Source of the DNA: Casp-actino8 sp964614655
Lineage (GTDB): Bacteria; Actinomycetota; Acidimicrobiia; Acidimicrobiales; Ilumatobacteraceae
Assembly (NCBI GenBank): GCA_964614655.1
Contig: CAZTPF010000005.1
Location: forward strand, 1-64,000
Reading direction: 5' to 3'
DNA length: 64,000 nt
The notes beneath the pieces are model-generated. The model was not told where the DNA came from. It searched no databases and worked only from the letters and a program-made list of their open reading frames with translations. The position numbers and the translations under genes were made by a program. This document shows, in pieces, positions 34,209 to 43,230 of this stretch (position 1 is its first letter; every line of letters starts with the position of its first letter).

Positions 34209-35343
34209 CGCCTCCACGTCCGCGTACCTGGAGTCCCTTCTCGAGTACGCCCGGTCGCGTGGGCTCGACCGAGTCGGCGTCACCGACGCCGGAATCCTCA
34301 CCCGATCCCGGGTCGCCCTGGTCGATCGCCGTGATCGTGGTCTCGCCGACACGATGGGCTTCACCTTCCGGGATCCGATTCGATCGACCGACCCGAACCG
34401 AGCGGTGGAGGGAGCCCGATCGATTCTGGTCGGGGCGCTCAGCTACGCCGACTCGACAGCCGACGACGTCGTCGAGCGTCCTTCTGACGACGCAGCGGTC
34501 TCGGCGCGCGTGGCTCGCTACGCGCGACACGACTTCTACACGCCTTTGCGCCGGGCCTTGCAGGACGTGGCTCTGCGACTGCGAGCGGACGGACATCGGG
34601 CCGTGGTGTTCGCCGACGAGAACGACCTCGTCGACCGCGAGGTCGCCTGGCGGGCCGGACTCGGGTGGTGGGGCAAGAACGCCAATCTGCTCATGCCCGG
34701 GGCGGGCAGTTGGTTCGTGCTCGGATCGGTGGTCACGACGGCGCCCTTGCTCACCACGTCGGGTCCGGCACCCGACGGGTGCGGAACGTGCCGCCGTTGT
34801 CTCGACGATTGCCCCACCGGAGCGATCGTCGACGAGGGTGTCGTCGACGCGCGGCGTTGTCTCGCCTGGCTCGTCCAGAAGGTCGGCATCTTTCCGCCCG
34901 ATCACCGCGTCGCTCTCGGAGATCGCATCTACGGCTGCGACGACTGCCAGGAGTCGTGTCCGCCCACGGTGCGACTCTCGAATCGGGTGCCGGCCCGTTC
35001 GATGATCGAGGGAACCGGCAGTTCGATCGACGTGATCGAACTGCTGAACGAGACCGACGACGCGCTCCTCGACCGCTTCGGACGCTGGTACGTCCCCGAA
35101 CGCGATCCCCGGTGGTTGCGTCGCAACGCCCTTGTGATCCTCGCCAATGTGGCTCCTGTCCCGGTGGGCGAATCGGTTCGTTCGGTGCTCCACCACTACC
35201 TTTCACACCATGATCCGATGTTGCGGGCTCATGCCGTCTGGGCGGCGCGTCGCCTTCGGGTCGACGATCTCCTCGAACTCGTCCGGCTCGACTCCCATCC
35301 CGACGTCGTCGACGAACTGAGTCGGCCGGTTCCTTTGCGATGA
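34180..35343 (+). CDS. queG: Epoxyqueuosine reductase QueG
   Basis: Cobalamin-dependent iron-sulfur enzyme of 387 residues that makes queuosine from epoxyqueuosine at the tRNA wobble base. Two [4Fe-4S] sites are visible: C201, C204, C207, C211 and C227, C253, C256, C260. The WWGKNANLL motif near residue 162 is typical. A short HEAT-like C-terminus (about 300-387) completes the fold. The GTG start at 34180 is the first plausible one. No other queuosine genes are nearby, so a tRNA substrate is inferred from the family only. Confidence 0.92.
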   Translation: MRPPKSPPPDASTSAYLESLLEYARSRGLDRVGVTDAGILTRSRVALVDRRDRGLADTMGFTFRDPIRSTDPNRAVEGARSILVGALSYADSTADDVVERPSDDAAVSARVARYARHDFYTPLRRALQDVALRLRADGHRAVVFADENDLVDREVAWRAGLGWWGKNANLLMPGAGSWFVLGSVVTTAPLLTTSGPAPDGCGTCRRCLDDCPTGAIVDEGVVDARRCLAWLVQKVGIFPPDHRVALGDRIYGCDDCQESCPPTVRLSNRVPARSMIEGTGSSIDVIELLNETDDALLDRFGRWYVPERDPRWLRRNALVILANVAPVPVGESVRSVLHHYLSHHDPMLRAHAVWAARRLRVDDLLELVRLDSHPDVVDELSRPVPLR

Positions 35344-36461
35344 AGCACCTTCTCGTCACCAACGACTTCCCGCCCAAGATCGGCGGTATCCAGTCGCTCC
35401 TCTGGGAGTGGTGGCGACGTCTGCCGCCCGACTCGTTCACGGTGCTGACGAGTCCGTACGCCGGATCGGAGGAGTTCGACGCCGCCCAACCGTTCAGAGT
35501 CGAGCGCACTCGCGAGCCGGTCCTCCTACCGCATCCGTGGATGGTGAGACGTATCGAGTCGCTCGCCGCCGAAGTGAACGCCGATCTCGTGGTTCTCGAC
35601 CCGGCCGTTCCTCTCGGCATCGTCGGTCCCTTCCTGTCGCGTCCGTACGACGTGGTGTTGCACGGAGCCGAGGTCACCGTGCCGGGTCGACTGCCGGTGT
35701 CACGACAGGTTCTCGGTCGGGTTCTGCGTCGGGCGCGTCACGTGATCGCCGCCGGCGGCTATCCGGCCGCCGAGGCCGAACGAGCGGCCGGTCGCCCACT
35801 CGACGTGACAGTGGTTCCCCCGGGCGTCGATCTCGAACGTTTCGTTCCTCTCGACCATGACGCACGGACCGACGCCCGTCGAGGCTTCGGCCTCGACGAG
35901 GACGCCGAGGTCGTCGTCGCGGTCAGTCGACTCGTGCCGCGCAAGGGTTTCGACACCGCGATACGCGCCGTTGCCCGCCTGTCCGCTCGACGGCCGAAAC
36001 TCGTGCTGGTGATCGCCGGGGCCGGACGCGATCGGGAGCGGCTGGAGAAGTTGGCTCGAGCCGAGTCGGCGCCGGTGCGTTTTCTCGGCCGGGTGTCGAA
36101 CGACGACCTGCCGCGTCTCTACGGGTGCGCCGACGTGTCGGTGATGATGTGCCGCAATCGCTGGGCCGGACTCGAGCAGGAAGGTTTCGGCATCGTGTTC
36201 GTGGAAGCGGCCGCTTGTGGTGTTCCGGCCATCGCAGGGGCGAGTGGGGGAGCCGCCGAAGCGGTCGCCGACGGCGTGACAGGCTTCGTGGTCTCCGACC
36301 CCCGTGACGTCGCCGACGTCGTGGCGCGCCTCGACGAGATCCTGTCCGATCCGGATCGCCGGGCCGCCATGGGTCGAGCGGCGCGTGAACGGGTCGAGGC
36401 CGAATTCTCGTACGACGTGCTGTCGAGACGACTCGGCGACGCGCTTGGAGTGTGGTCGTGA
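35340..36461 (+). CDS. pimB: GT4 mannosyltransferase, PimB-like
   Basis: A GT-B glycosyltransferase of 373 residues. The start LLVTNDFPPKIGGIQS is characteristic of the actinobacterial PimB/MgtA group, which adds mannose to phosphatidylinositol mannoside on the inner membrane face. The GT4 acidic motif EGFGIVFVEAAACG lies near residue 280, and VPPGVDLERF near residue 160. The Ppm1-like gene at 47112 supports a mannolipid pathway. A more distant GT4 role is possible. The ATG overlaps the queG stop by four bases. Confidence 0.82.
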   Translation: MKHLLVTNDFPPKIGGIQSLLWEWWRRLPPDSFTVLTSPYAGSEEFDAAQPFRVERTREPVLLPHPWMVRRIESLAAEVNADLVVLDPAVPLGIVGPFLSRPYDVVLHGAEVTVPGRLPVSRQVLGRVLRRARHVIAAGGYPAAEAERAAGRPLDVTVVPPGVDLERFVPLDHDARTDARRGFGLDEDAEVVVAVSRLVPRKGFDTAIRAVARLSARRPKLVLVIAGAGRDRERLEKLARAESAPVRFLGRVSNDDLPRLYGCADVSVMMCRNRWAGLEQEGFGIVFVEAAACGVPAIAGASGGAAEAVADGVTGFVVSDPRDVADVVARLDEILSDPDRRAAMGRAARERVEAEFSYDVLSRRLGDALGVWS

Positions 36462-36943
36462 ACGACTTCCTTCCCGGTCGGCTGATCGTCCGCGTCGACG
36501 TGGCCGGTACGACTCTTTTCACCGTGTCGAGTGTCCTTGCCGCCATCGTGTTCGACGGCTGGATCAAGGTGCAGGGAGTCGTGGTCGCACTCGGACTCTT
36601 CGCCGTGGGCGTGGCCGTCTTCTTGTGGGGTTACTGGGCGGCGGTTCAACGCAGTCGTCGCGACGAACTGGCGGTGGCCGAGCTGTATTTCTTGCTGGGC
36701 GCCGCCATTCCGACTCGAGTCAAGCGAGTGATGAACTCCTGTCTCATGGTGCAGACCGTGGTGGCTCTCGCCACAGCTCTCGCCCGACCGACGACCCCGG
36801 CCGAGGCCGGGTCGACGGGTGGCTCGACGGCCGGATCCACGCTCGCCTTCGGGGTTCTCGTCCCGGTGCTCGGACTCGGACTGAACGGACTGTGGGCGGC
36901 CCTTCACGGTCGTTTCCCACCCCGTCGCGTCTCGGTCGGCTAG
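36458..36943 (+). CDS. Small membrane protein, 161 residues
   Basis: Not recognised. The protein has four predicted membrane segments: about 15-35, 40-62, one near 95-112, and 128-148. A Gly/Ser/Thr-rich loop near 113-127 comes before the last. Its GTG overlaps the pimB-like stop by four bases, so the two are likely co-translated and it may act with that membrane-associated transferase. It ends with TAG, which lies in a TAGAAC hexamer six bases before the next ATG. Confidence 0.65.
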   Translation: MNDFLPGRLIVRVDVAGTTLFTVSSVLAAIVFDGWIKVQGVVVALGLFAVGVAVFLWGYWAAVQRSRRDELAVAELYFLLGAAIPTRVKRVMNSCLMVQTVVALATALARPTTPAEAGSTGGSTAGSTLAFGVLVPVLGLGLNGLWAALHGRFPPRRVSVG

Positions 36944-36952
36944 AACTAAGGA

Positions 36953-37387
36953 ATGGCCGACACCGCATCGCTCACCATTTCGATCGCGGCACCCCTCGAA
37001 CGGTGTTGGGCGATCGCCACCGATTTCGAGAAGTATCCCGAATGGGCGACCGACGTGAAGTCGGCTGTGGTCCGTCAGCGCGACGCCGATGGACGGGCGA
37101 CCGAAGTCGAATTCCGTACCTCGGCCCTTGGTCGCAGCACCCACTACGTCCTCGCCTACGACTATTCGGCGGCCCCCCACCGGCTGGCCTGGAAGATGGT
37201 GTCGGGCGACATCATGCGAGCCGTCGACGGCGCCTACATGTTCGCGCCCGACGCTTCGGGTGGGGTCGTGCTCACGTACAACCTCTCGATCGACCTGATC
37301 GTCCCGCTGCCCGGATTCGTGAAGAGGCGGGCCGAGGTGCGCATCTTGAACACGGTGAAAGAACTCAAGGTCCTCGCCGAGTCCTGA
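36953..37387 (+). CDS. SRPBCC (START-like) domain protein
   Basis: A 144-residue single-domain protein of the SRPBCC/polyketide-cyclase-like superfamily, a helix-grip fold that binds hydrophobic ligands. The pattern SLTISIAAPLERCWAIATDFEKYPEW is standard for the first strand and helix, and the C-terminal helix ends VKELKVLAES. No enzymatic motif is visible. It lies between a PimB-like gene and a glucokinase gene. Similar neighbourhoods occur in other actinobacteria as far as I recall, so a lipid-related role is plausible but unproven. Confidence 0.85.
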   Translation: MADTASLTISIAAPLERCWAIATDFEKYPEWATDVKSAVVRQRDADGRATEVEFRTSALGRSTHYVLAYDYSAAPHRLAWKMVSGDIMRAVDGAYMFAPDASGGVVLTYNLSIDLIVPLPGFVKRRAEVRILNTVKELKVLAES

Positions 37388-37396
37388 AGACTTTTC

Positions 37397-38329
37397 GTGA
37401 CCGACCGATCTGCACTGCGACTCGGTGTCGACGTCGGCGGGACAAAATGTCTGGCCGTGGCGGTCGACGAGGCCGGAAACGTCGTCGAGAGACGGCGGGT
37501 TCCGACGCCGAACGGTGCTGCGGCCTTGGAAGAGGCTCTCGTCGAACTCGTGGAGTCGTTCGCGACGCCGGTCGATGCCTGGACGAGTATCGGGCTCGGC
37601 GTACCCGGTCTGGTGTCCCTCGAGGGAGTCATCGTGTCGTCGCCCAATCTGCCCGGGATCGAGAACTTCTCGGTCGCCCGGCGCCTCGGTGAGCGCTTCC
37701 GACGCCCGATCCCGGTCGACAACGACGCCAATTGCGCAGCACGCGCCGAATGGCAGGTCGGCGCAGCACAAGGTGCGCGTGACGCCTTGATCATCACTCT
37801 GGGAACCGGTATCGGCGGTGGGGTTGTGGCCGACGGACGACTCGTTCGCGGCGCGCACGGGTTCGCCGGCGAGATCGGCCACGTCGTCGTCGTGGCCGGC
37901 GGACGGAACTGCGCCTGCGGTCGACGCGGTTGCTGGGAGCAGTACGCGTCGGGAACGGCTCTTCGGCGCCTGGCCCGAGAGGCACTCGACGCCGGTGCCG
38001 ACTGGCCGCAGTCGAACGACGAGGCCGTCGACGTTCGGCAGGCCGCCGAACGCGGGAACGAAGCGGCACTGCGAGTCATCGACGACTTCGGGAACTGGGT
38101 GGCGCTCGGAGTCGCCACGCTGGCGCACGTGGTCGACCCGGAGGCGGTCGTGATCGGTGGGGGCGTCGCACATCGGGCCGACGTCGTGCGCGACGCCGTC
38201 GAACGTCACATCGCCGATCATCTGTACGCGTCACACGTCCGCCCTCATCCGAGCATCGTCTTGGCCCACTTCGGCGAGGACGCCGGAGCGATCGGCGCCG
38301 CTTTTCTCGAGATCGACCACGCGCGCTGA
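37397..38329 (+). CDS. glk: ROK-family glucokinase
   Basis: A 310-residue sugar kinase of the ROK family, probably ATP-glucokinase feeding glycolysis. The phosphate-binding DVGGTKCLAVAVD is at the N-terminus, the sugar-binding GFAGEIGHVVV near residue 155, and the ROK zinc motif CACGRRGCWEQ near residue 174. GTG start nine bases after the SRPBCC gene. It lacks features of polyphosphate glucokinase. A second ROK gene lies at 49824. Confidence 0.87.
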   Translation: MTDRSALRLGVDVGGTKCLAVAVDEAGNVVERRRVPTPNGAAALEEALVELVESFATPVDAWTSIGLGVPGLVSLEGVIVSSPNLPGIENFSVARRLGERFRRPIPVDNDANCAARAEWQVGAAQGARDALIITLGTGIGGGVVADGRLVRGAHGFAGEIGHVVVVAGGRNCACGRRGCWEQYASGTALRRLAREALDAGADWPQSNDEAVDVRQAAERGNEAALRVIDDFGNWVALGVATLAHVVDPEAVVIGGGVAHRADVVRDAVERHIADHLYASHVRPHPSIVLAHFGEDAGAIGAAFLEIDHAR

Positions 38330-38383
38330 ATGCGTGGCCGAATCTCCGGCTGAACCTCGGAGGATGACTCGGGGCTGACGAAA

Positions 38384-38404
38384 GGACCCTGGTTCGCCGG
38401 GTCC
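38384..38404. terminator. Hairpin between glk and alaC
   Basis: GGACCC, nine-base loop, GGGTCC: a 6-bp perfect inverted repeat in the 96-bp interval, just upstream of the alaC -10 hexamer. It could terminate glk or act as an operator. Confidence 0.35.
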
Positions 38405-38411
38405 GGGCCAG

Positions 38412-38417
38412 TAGCGT
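38412..38417 (+). promoter_or_regulatory. -10 element, alaC (leaderless type)
   Basis: TAGCGT, eight bases before the ATG at 38426; the same hexamer and spacing as at ndk. Confidence 0.5.
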
Positions 38418-38425
38418 CGACCGAC

Positions 38426-39631
38426 ATGGAGTTTCGCCGGATCACCAATCTGCCGCCGTACGTGTTCACGATCATCAACAATCTGAAGATCGAGGCTCGT
38501 CGGAACGGCGTCGACGTCGTCGACCTCGGATTCGGTAACCCCGACATCCCGTCGCCGTCGATCGCCGTCGAGAAACTCGGTGAGTCGGCCCGTATCGCCC
38601 GCAACCATCGGTACTCGATGTCGCGAGGACTCCCCAAGCTGCGCGAGGCGATCGCCGATCTCTACAAGCGCAAGTGGAACGTCGACCTCGACGTCGAGAC
38701 CGAGATCACCAACACCATCGGTTCCAAAGAGGGCTTCAGCCATCTGATGTGGGTTCTCCTCGACCGGGGTGACGCGGCGATCGTTCCCAGTCCGAGTTAC
38801 CCGATCCACATCTACGGTCCGTTGTTCGCCGGAGCCGACCTGCGGCAGGTTCCGATGCGCAGCCTCTCCGATCCGCGTGTCCAGACCGATTTCGAGGGTG
38901 ATTTCTTCGACAACCTCACGACGGCCTACGAAGTCGGCTGGCCGAAGCCGCGGGTCCTCGTGATCTCGTTCCCGCACAACCCGACCGGCTCGTGCGTCGA
39001 TCTTCCCTTCATGCAACGTGTGGTCGACTTCTGCCGGGAGCGCGACATGATCGTGGTCCACGACTTCGCCTACGCCGACGTCGGTTTCGGCGGCTACCAG
39101 CCACCGTCGATCCTGCAGGCCGAGGGGGCCAAGGAATGCGCGGTCGAGCTGTACTCCATGACCAAGTCGTTCTCGATGGCCGGTTGGCGCGTGGCGTTCC
39201 TGCTCGGCAACGCCGAGGTGGTGCAGGCTCTCGTGAAGTTGAAGAGCTATCTCGACTACGGCACGTTCCAGCCCATCCAGATCGCGGCGACGGTCACCAT
39301 GAACGAGGCCGGCGACTACCCGGCCGAGGTCTGCTCGATCTACGAGAGCCGTCGCGACGCGCTGATCGACGGTCTGGCGCGAATCGGGTGGGACATTCCG
39401 AAGCCTCAGGGTTCGATGTTCGTGTGGGCGCCGATTCCCGAGCCGTACGCCGACATGTCCTCGGTCGAGTTCTGCTCGCACCTGGTGCGCGAGAGCGAGG
39501 TGGCGCTGTCGCCCGGAGTCGGCTTCGGACCCGGTGGAGAGGGTTTTGCCCGGTTCGCCCTCATCGAGAACGAACAACGAATCGCGCAAGCCGTTCGCAA
39601 CCTGAAGAAGGGCCTGCCCAAACTCGGGTAG
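38426..39631 (+). CDS. alaC: Alanine-type aminotransferase (AlaC-like)
   Basis: A 401-residue class I PLP-dependent aminotransferase. The opening RITNLPPYVFTIINNLK and the motifs GFGNPD, RYSMSRGLPKLREAI and PSPSYPIHIYG closely resemble E. coli AlaC, which interconverts alanine and pyruvate. The PLP lysine is K247 in SMTKSFSMAGWR. The family also contains LL-diaminopimelate and glutamate-pyruvate enzymes, so the exact substrate is likely but not certain. An ACT-domain gene follows after 35 bases, suggesting amino-acid-responsive control. Confidence 0.87.
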   Translation: MEFRRITNLPPYVFTIINNLKIEARRNGVDVVDLGFGNPDIPSPSIAVEKLGESARIARNHRYSMSRGLPKLREAIADLYKRKWNVDLDVETEITNTIGSKEGFSHLMWVLLDRGDAAIVPSPSYPIHIYGPLFAGADLRQVPMRSLSDPRVQTDFEGDFFDNLTTAYEVGWPKPRVLVISFPHNPTGSCVDLPFMQRVVDFCRERDMIVVHDFAYADVGFGGYQPPSILQAEGAKECAVELYSMTKSFSMAGWRVAFLLGNAEVVQALVKLKSYLDYGTFQPIQIAATVTMNEAGDYPAEVCSIYESRRDALIDGLARIGWDIPKPQGSMFVWAPIPEPYADMSSVEFCSHLVRESEVALSPGVGFGPGGEGFARFALIENEQRIAQAVRNLKKGLPKLG

Positions 39632-39666
39632 GGCAACTGACGTGGCCGGGTCGTGAGGACGTCGTC

Positions 39667-40299
39667 GTGATCACGTCGTCGTACGTGGTGAGACTGTGGC
39701 TTCCCGATCGTCCGGGAACGCTCGGACGGGTGGCGGCCGCCATCGGTCGGGCCGACGCCGACGTCGTCGGTATCGAGATCCTCGAACGTGGCGCGGGAAC
39801 GGCCATCGACGAGGTCACCGTTCAGTTCGGCGAGCACACGACGATCGAACGGATCGTGTCGGAACTGGCCTCGGTGGAGGGTGTCGCCGTCGAAGACGTC
39901 CACGAAGTCGAACCCGGTCGTCCCGATCCTGGTGTTCTCGCCCTCGACGTGGTGTCGGGAGTCGTGTCGGCCGGAACGCGACGGCTCGAGGTGCTGTGTC
40001 GGGGGGTACGCGATCTGCTCGAGGCCGACTGGGCGGCGGTGATCGACGTCGAAGCCGGCGCGATCGTGTCGCACGACGGCAGTGTTCCCGACCCGGCGTG
40101 GCTCACCGCGTTCGTCGCCGGAACCGTTCACCTCCCGGCGACGTCGGAACACACGCCGTCCGATGTGGTGTGGGCTCCGTTGCTCGGAACCGGCGCCGTG
40201 GTGGCCGCTGAACGATCGGGTCGAGCGTTCCGAGCTCGCGAACGCCAGCAGATCGAACGTATCGGTCGAGTGGTGGGAGTGCTTCAGTCACCGTCGTGA
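39667..40299 (+). CDS. ACT-domain regulatory protein
   Basis: A 210-residue protein with an N-terminal ACT domain (about 4-70; VRLWLPDRPGTLGRVAAAIGRADADV) that normally binds an amino acid. The C-terminal part (about 95-210) resembles a small GAF-like fold and has no catalytic motif. The GTG start is the first in frame after alaC, with GAGG upstream. It probably senses an amino acid linked to the aminotransferase. Its last 16 bases overlap the convergent glpK gene. Confidence 0.75.
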   Translation: MITSSYVVRLWLPDRPGTLGRVAAAIGRADADVVGIEILERGAGTAIDEVTVQFGEHTTIERIVSELASVEGVAVEDVHEVEPGRPDPGVLALDVVSGVVSAGTRRLEVLCRGVRDLLEADWAAVIDVEAGAIVSHDGSVPDPAWLTAFVAGTVHLPATSEHTPSDVVWAPLLGTGAVVAAERSGRAFRARERQQIERIGRVVGVLQSPS

Positions 40300-41786
40300 G
40301 CCCAGTGCAGCGACCGCTCGACGGCTCGCTTCCACGTGGTGTACTGAGCGTCGGCCAGGATCCGCTCGATCGAGTCGGGATCGTGGGGTTCGATCACGAC
40401 GTCGGTCGCCCAGCGGGATTCGATGGCGGCCAGGTCGGGCCAGATGCCCTCGGCGAGGCCGGCCAGGAGAGCGGCTCCGAGAGATGTCGTCTCCTGATCG
40501 ACCGGGCGGCGTACGGGAATGCCCAACTGCTCGGCTTGGAGTCGCAAGAGGAGATCCATCACCGACGCGCCGCCGTCGACGCGTAGTTCGGCGAGGGCGA
40601 CGCCGCTCGCCGCCACCATGGCCTCGACCGCATCACGCGTCTGCAGGGCCATGGCGTCGACCACGGCGCGTGCGAGATGAGCTCGAGTCGAACCTCGGGT
40701 GATGCCGAGCACGGTGCCGCGGGCGTACGGATCCCACCACGGGCTGCCGAGGCCAGTGAAGGCCGGTACGACGACGACTCCGCCGGAGTCGTCGACGCTC
40801 TCGGCGAGTGGCCCGATGTCGGAGGAGGACTCGATGATGCCGAGCCCGTCGCGCAACCACTGTACGGCTGCACCGGTGACGAAGATCGCGCCTTCGAGTG
40901 CGTACGCAGTGGTCGTCGTGCCGTCGGCGCCGCGCAGCGTCCAGGCGACAGTCGTCAGAAGGCCGTCACACGGGGCCGGACACGTGTCGCCCACGTTCAT
41001 GAGGACGAAACTGCCGGTGCCGTAGGTGTTCTTGGCCATCCCGGGACGCAGACAGGCCTGTCCGAACAAGGCGCTCTGCTGATCGCCGGCGACTCCCGAG
41101 ATCGGAACACCACTCGGAATCTCGTCGCATTCGGTCACACCCCATCGTTCGCTCGACGCCCGCACCTCGGGCAGAGTCGAGAGTGGAACGCCGAGAAGAT
41201 CTCCCATCTCCTCGCTCCACGACATCGAGGTGATGTCGAAGAGCATGGTGCGGCTGGCGTTCGACGGATCGGTGGCGAAGACACGGCCCTTGGTCAGCTT
41301 CCAGACGATCCACGAGTCGATGGTTCCGAACACGACATTCGCCCGGTCGTCGACCACGTTGTCGAGCAGCCATTTCATCTTCGTGCCCGAGAAGTAGGGA
41401 TCGAGGACGAGTCCGGTCGTGCGTCGGACCGTCGTCAGGTGACCGGCGTCGGTGAGGCGTGCGCACTCGTCGGCCGTGCGTCGGTCCTGCCACACGATGG
41501 CCCGCCCGACCGGTCGCCCGTCGTGCCGGTTCCAGGCCACGACGGTCTCGCGTTGATTGGTGATTCCGATGGCGGCTGGTGTTCCCAGCTCGTCGATCAC
41601 GTCGCGCATCGTGGCGACCAAGGCCGTCCAGATCTCCTCGGCGTCGTGTTCGACCCACCCGGGTCGAGGAAAGTGCTGGGTGAATTCGCGATAGGAGGCG
41701 CGGCCGGGCCGATCGTCGGCGAACACGGCTCGACTGCGAACGCCCGTCGTGCCGGCGTCGATCGCGAGCACGTAGTCGGCCGTCAT
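40284..41786 (-). CDS. glpK: Glycerol kinase
   Basis: FGGY-family kinase of 500 residues that forms glycerol-3-phosphate. The N-terminal ATP loop reads DAGTTGVRSRAV, a variant of the usual DQGTTSSRA. The ITNQRETVVAWNR, IVWQDRRT, SGTKMKWLLDN and GVAGDQQSALFGQ motifs are standard for GlpK. No glpF or glpD is adjacent; a small membrane protein gene lies one base upstream and probably shares the transcript. Glycerol or glycerol-phosphate use for lipid synthesis is the expected role. Confidence 0.94.
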   Translation of the reverse strand: MTADYVLAIDAGTTGVRSRAVFADDRPGRASYREFTQHFPRPGWVEHDAEEIWTALVATMRDVIDELGTPAAIGITNQRETVVAWNRHDGRPVGRAIVWQDRRTADECARLTDAGHLTTVRRTTGLVLDPYFSGTKMKWLLDNVVDDRANVVFGTIDSWIVWKLTKGRVFATDPSNASRTMLFDITSMSWSEEMGDLLGVPLSTLPEVRASSERWGVTECDEIPSGVPISGVAGDQQSALFGQACLRPGMAKNTYGTGSFVLMNVGDTCPAPCDGLLTTVAWTLRGADGTTTTAYALEGAIFVTGAAVQWLRDGLGIIESSSDIGPLAESVDDSGGVVVVPAFTGLGSPWWDPYARGTVLGITRGSTRAHLARAVVDAMALQTRDAVEAMVAASGVALAELRVDGGASVMDLLLRLQAEQLGIPVRRPVDQETTSLGAALLAGLAEGIWPDLAAIESRWATDVVIEPHDPDSIERILADAQYTTWKRAVERSLHWAHDGD

Positions 41787-41787
41787 G

Positions 41788-42150
41788 TCAGCGCCGCTTC
41801 TTCTTGCGCGACCCGGCCGGACGATGTTGTGAGGGTCCGGTCGAGGTCCGACTGGTCGGAGCCGGCCGACGTCGACCGGCGGAGCGCGTCTCGGTGCTCG
41901 ACGTCTCGGTCGGAGGGCGACGCGCGTCGCGGCGCAGGTCGCGGAACGTCTTGCGCTGGTAGCCGAACTTGGCGAGAACGGCGCCGAAACCGAGATAGAG
42001 CGGATACGAAGCGGCGAGACCGAGAACCGATGCACCCGTCACGGTCTCGCGAAACAAGAGTGCGAAAGCGACGATCATCACCACGGCGTACACCAGCCAC
42101 TCGCGTGACAGACGCCCCCACGGAACCGGTCGATCGGCATCCCAAGCCAT
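41788..42150 (-). CDS. Small membrane protein with basic tail
   Basis: A 120-residue protein, not recognised. Two hydrophobic segments (about 18-36 and 43-60) are followed by a long Arg/Ser/Thr/Pro-rich cytoplasmic tail ending in RKKKRR. Such tails often bind nucleic acid or acidic lipids. The gene starts at ATG 42150 (an in-frame GTG lies 15 bases upstream) and is divergent from pfkA with only 30 bases between the starts. It is followed at once by glpK. Confidence 0.6.
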   Translation of the reverse strand: MAWDADRPVPWGRLSREWLVYAVVMIVAFALLFRETVTGASVLGLAASYPLYLGFGAVLAKFGYQRKTFRDLRRDARRPPTETSSTETRSAGRRRPAPTSRTSTGPSQHRPAGSRKKKRR

Positions 42151-42168
42151 GGCTCCATTCTTCACCTT

Positions 42169-42174
42169 TAGGCT
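42169..42174 (+). promoter_or_regulatory. -10 element, pfkA (leaderless type)
   Basis: TAGGCT, six bases before the ATG at 42181. It overlaps the start region of the divergent membrane-protein gene. Confidence 0.5.
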
Positions 42175-42180
42175 GTGAAC

Positions 42181-43215
42181 ATGCGCATCGGGGTGTTGAC
42201 CGGGGGCGGGGACTGCCCGGGACTGAACGCCGCCATCCGCGCGATCGTTCGCAAGGCCGAGTCGGTCCACGACGACGAGATCTTCGGCTTCATCGATTCG
42301 TGGGACGGGGTCATGGAGCAGCGGTACCTGCGTCTCGACGTGTCGTCGATGCGCGGTCTCCTGCCGCGCGGGGGCACCGTGCTCGGTACGCGTCGGGGAA
42401 GTCCGTACGACCACGACAACGGGCTCGACCGGGTCCGCGACTCCTTCGCCGCCCTCGGACTCGAAGCGTTGGTGGTGATCGGCGGCAACGGATCGCTCAC
42501 GGTGGCGTCGATGTTGCATCGGGACCTGGCGTTGCCGGTCGTCGGAGTGCCCAAGACGATCGACAACGACATCGCCGGCACCGACGTCTCGTTCGGTTTC
42601 CACACCGCCGTGCAGGTCGCGACCGACGCGATCGATCGACTTCACACGACCGCCGAAAGTCACGACCGTGTGATGGTGGTCGAGGTGATGGGACGAGAAG
42701 CCGGATGGATCGCCGCCTACGCCGGTGTCGCCGGCGGCGCGACCGTCGTCCTGGTCCCCGAGGAGCCCTTCGACATCGCCGAGGTCTGCGAGATCGTGGA
42801 ACGTCGCCATTATCGAGGCCGATACGCCTCGATCGTCGTGGTCGCCGAAGGGGCGCAGCCGATCGAAGGGACGATGGCCGAGCCCGAATACGCGCGAGAC
42901 CATCTCGGTCGTCCACGCCTCGGCGGGATCTCGGTGAGCATCGCCGGAGAGATCGAACGCCGGACCGGTTTCGACGCCCGAGTGGTGCAGATCGGTCACG
43001 TGCAGCGAGGTGGAACGCCGACTGCTTACGACCGAATCCTCGCCACGCGGTACGGGCTGGCCGCCGTCGACGCCGTTCACGACGAAGCGTGGGGGAGCAT
43101 GGTCGCGCTCCGAGGAACCGACGTCGTGCGCGTTCCGCTGACCGAGGTGGTGGGGCGGACACGCACGGTCGATCTGGCGCTGCTCCACGACGTGGCCCAG
43201 GTGTTCTACGGCTGA
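42181..43215 (+). CDS. pfkA: 6-phosphofructokinase
   Basis: A 344-residue group A phosphofructokinase, the committing step of glycolysis. The N-terminal GGGDCPGLNA forms the phosphate-donor loop. The donor-selectivity sites read G101-G102-N103-G104-S and P-K125-T-I-D. Gly at 104 fits ATP, while Lys at the position near 125 is seen in PPi enzymes and in the actinobacterial ATP enzymes; Asn at 103 replaces the usual Asp. ATP as donor is the better guess. The MGREAG and QIGHVQRGGTPTAYDR motifs are intact. The ATG is chosen from the TAGGCT hexamer. Confidence 0.93.
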   Translation: MRIGVLTGGGDCPGLNAAIRAIVRKAESVHDDEIFGFIDSWDGVMEQRYLRLDVSSMRGLLPRGGTVLGTRRGSPYDHDNGLDRVRDSFAALGLEALVVIGGNGSLTVASMLHRDLALPVVGVPKTIDNDIAGTDVSFGFHTAVQVATDAIDRLHTTAESHDRVMVVEVMGREAGWIAAYAGVAGGATVVLVPEEPFDIAEVCEIVERRHYRGRYASIVVVAEGAQPIEGTMAEPEYARDHLGRPRLGGISVSIAGEIERRTGFDARVVQIGHVQRGGTPTAYDRILATRYGLAAVDAVHDEAWGSMVALRGTDVVRVPLTEVVGRTRTVDLALLHDVAQVFYG

Positions 43216-43230
43216 CGAGCGGTTCGACGT

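Noticed and set aside
39632..39666. ACT-protein gene starting inside alaC
   Set aside because: The open frame extends through alaC as a shadow; the first sensible start after alaC is GTG 39667.
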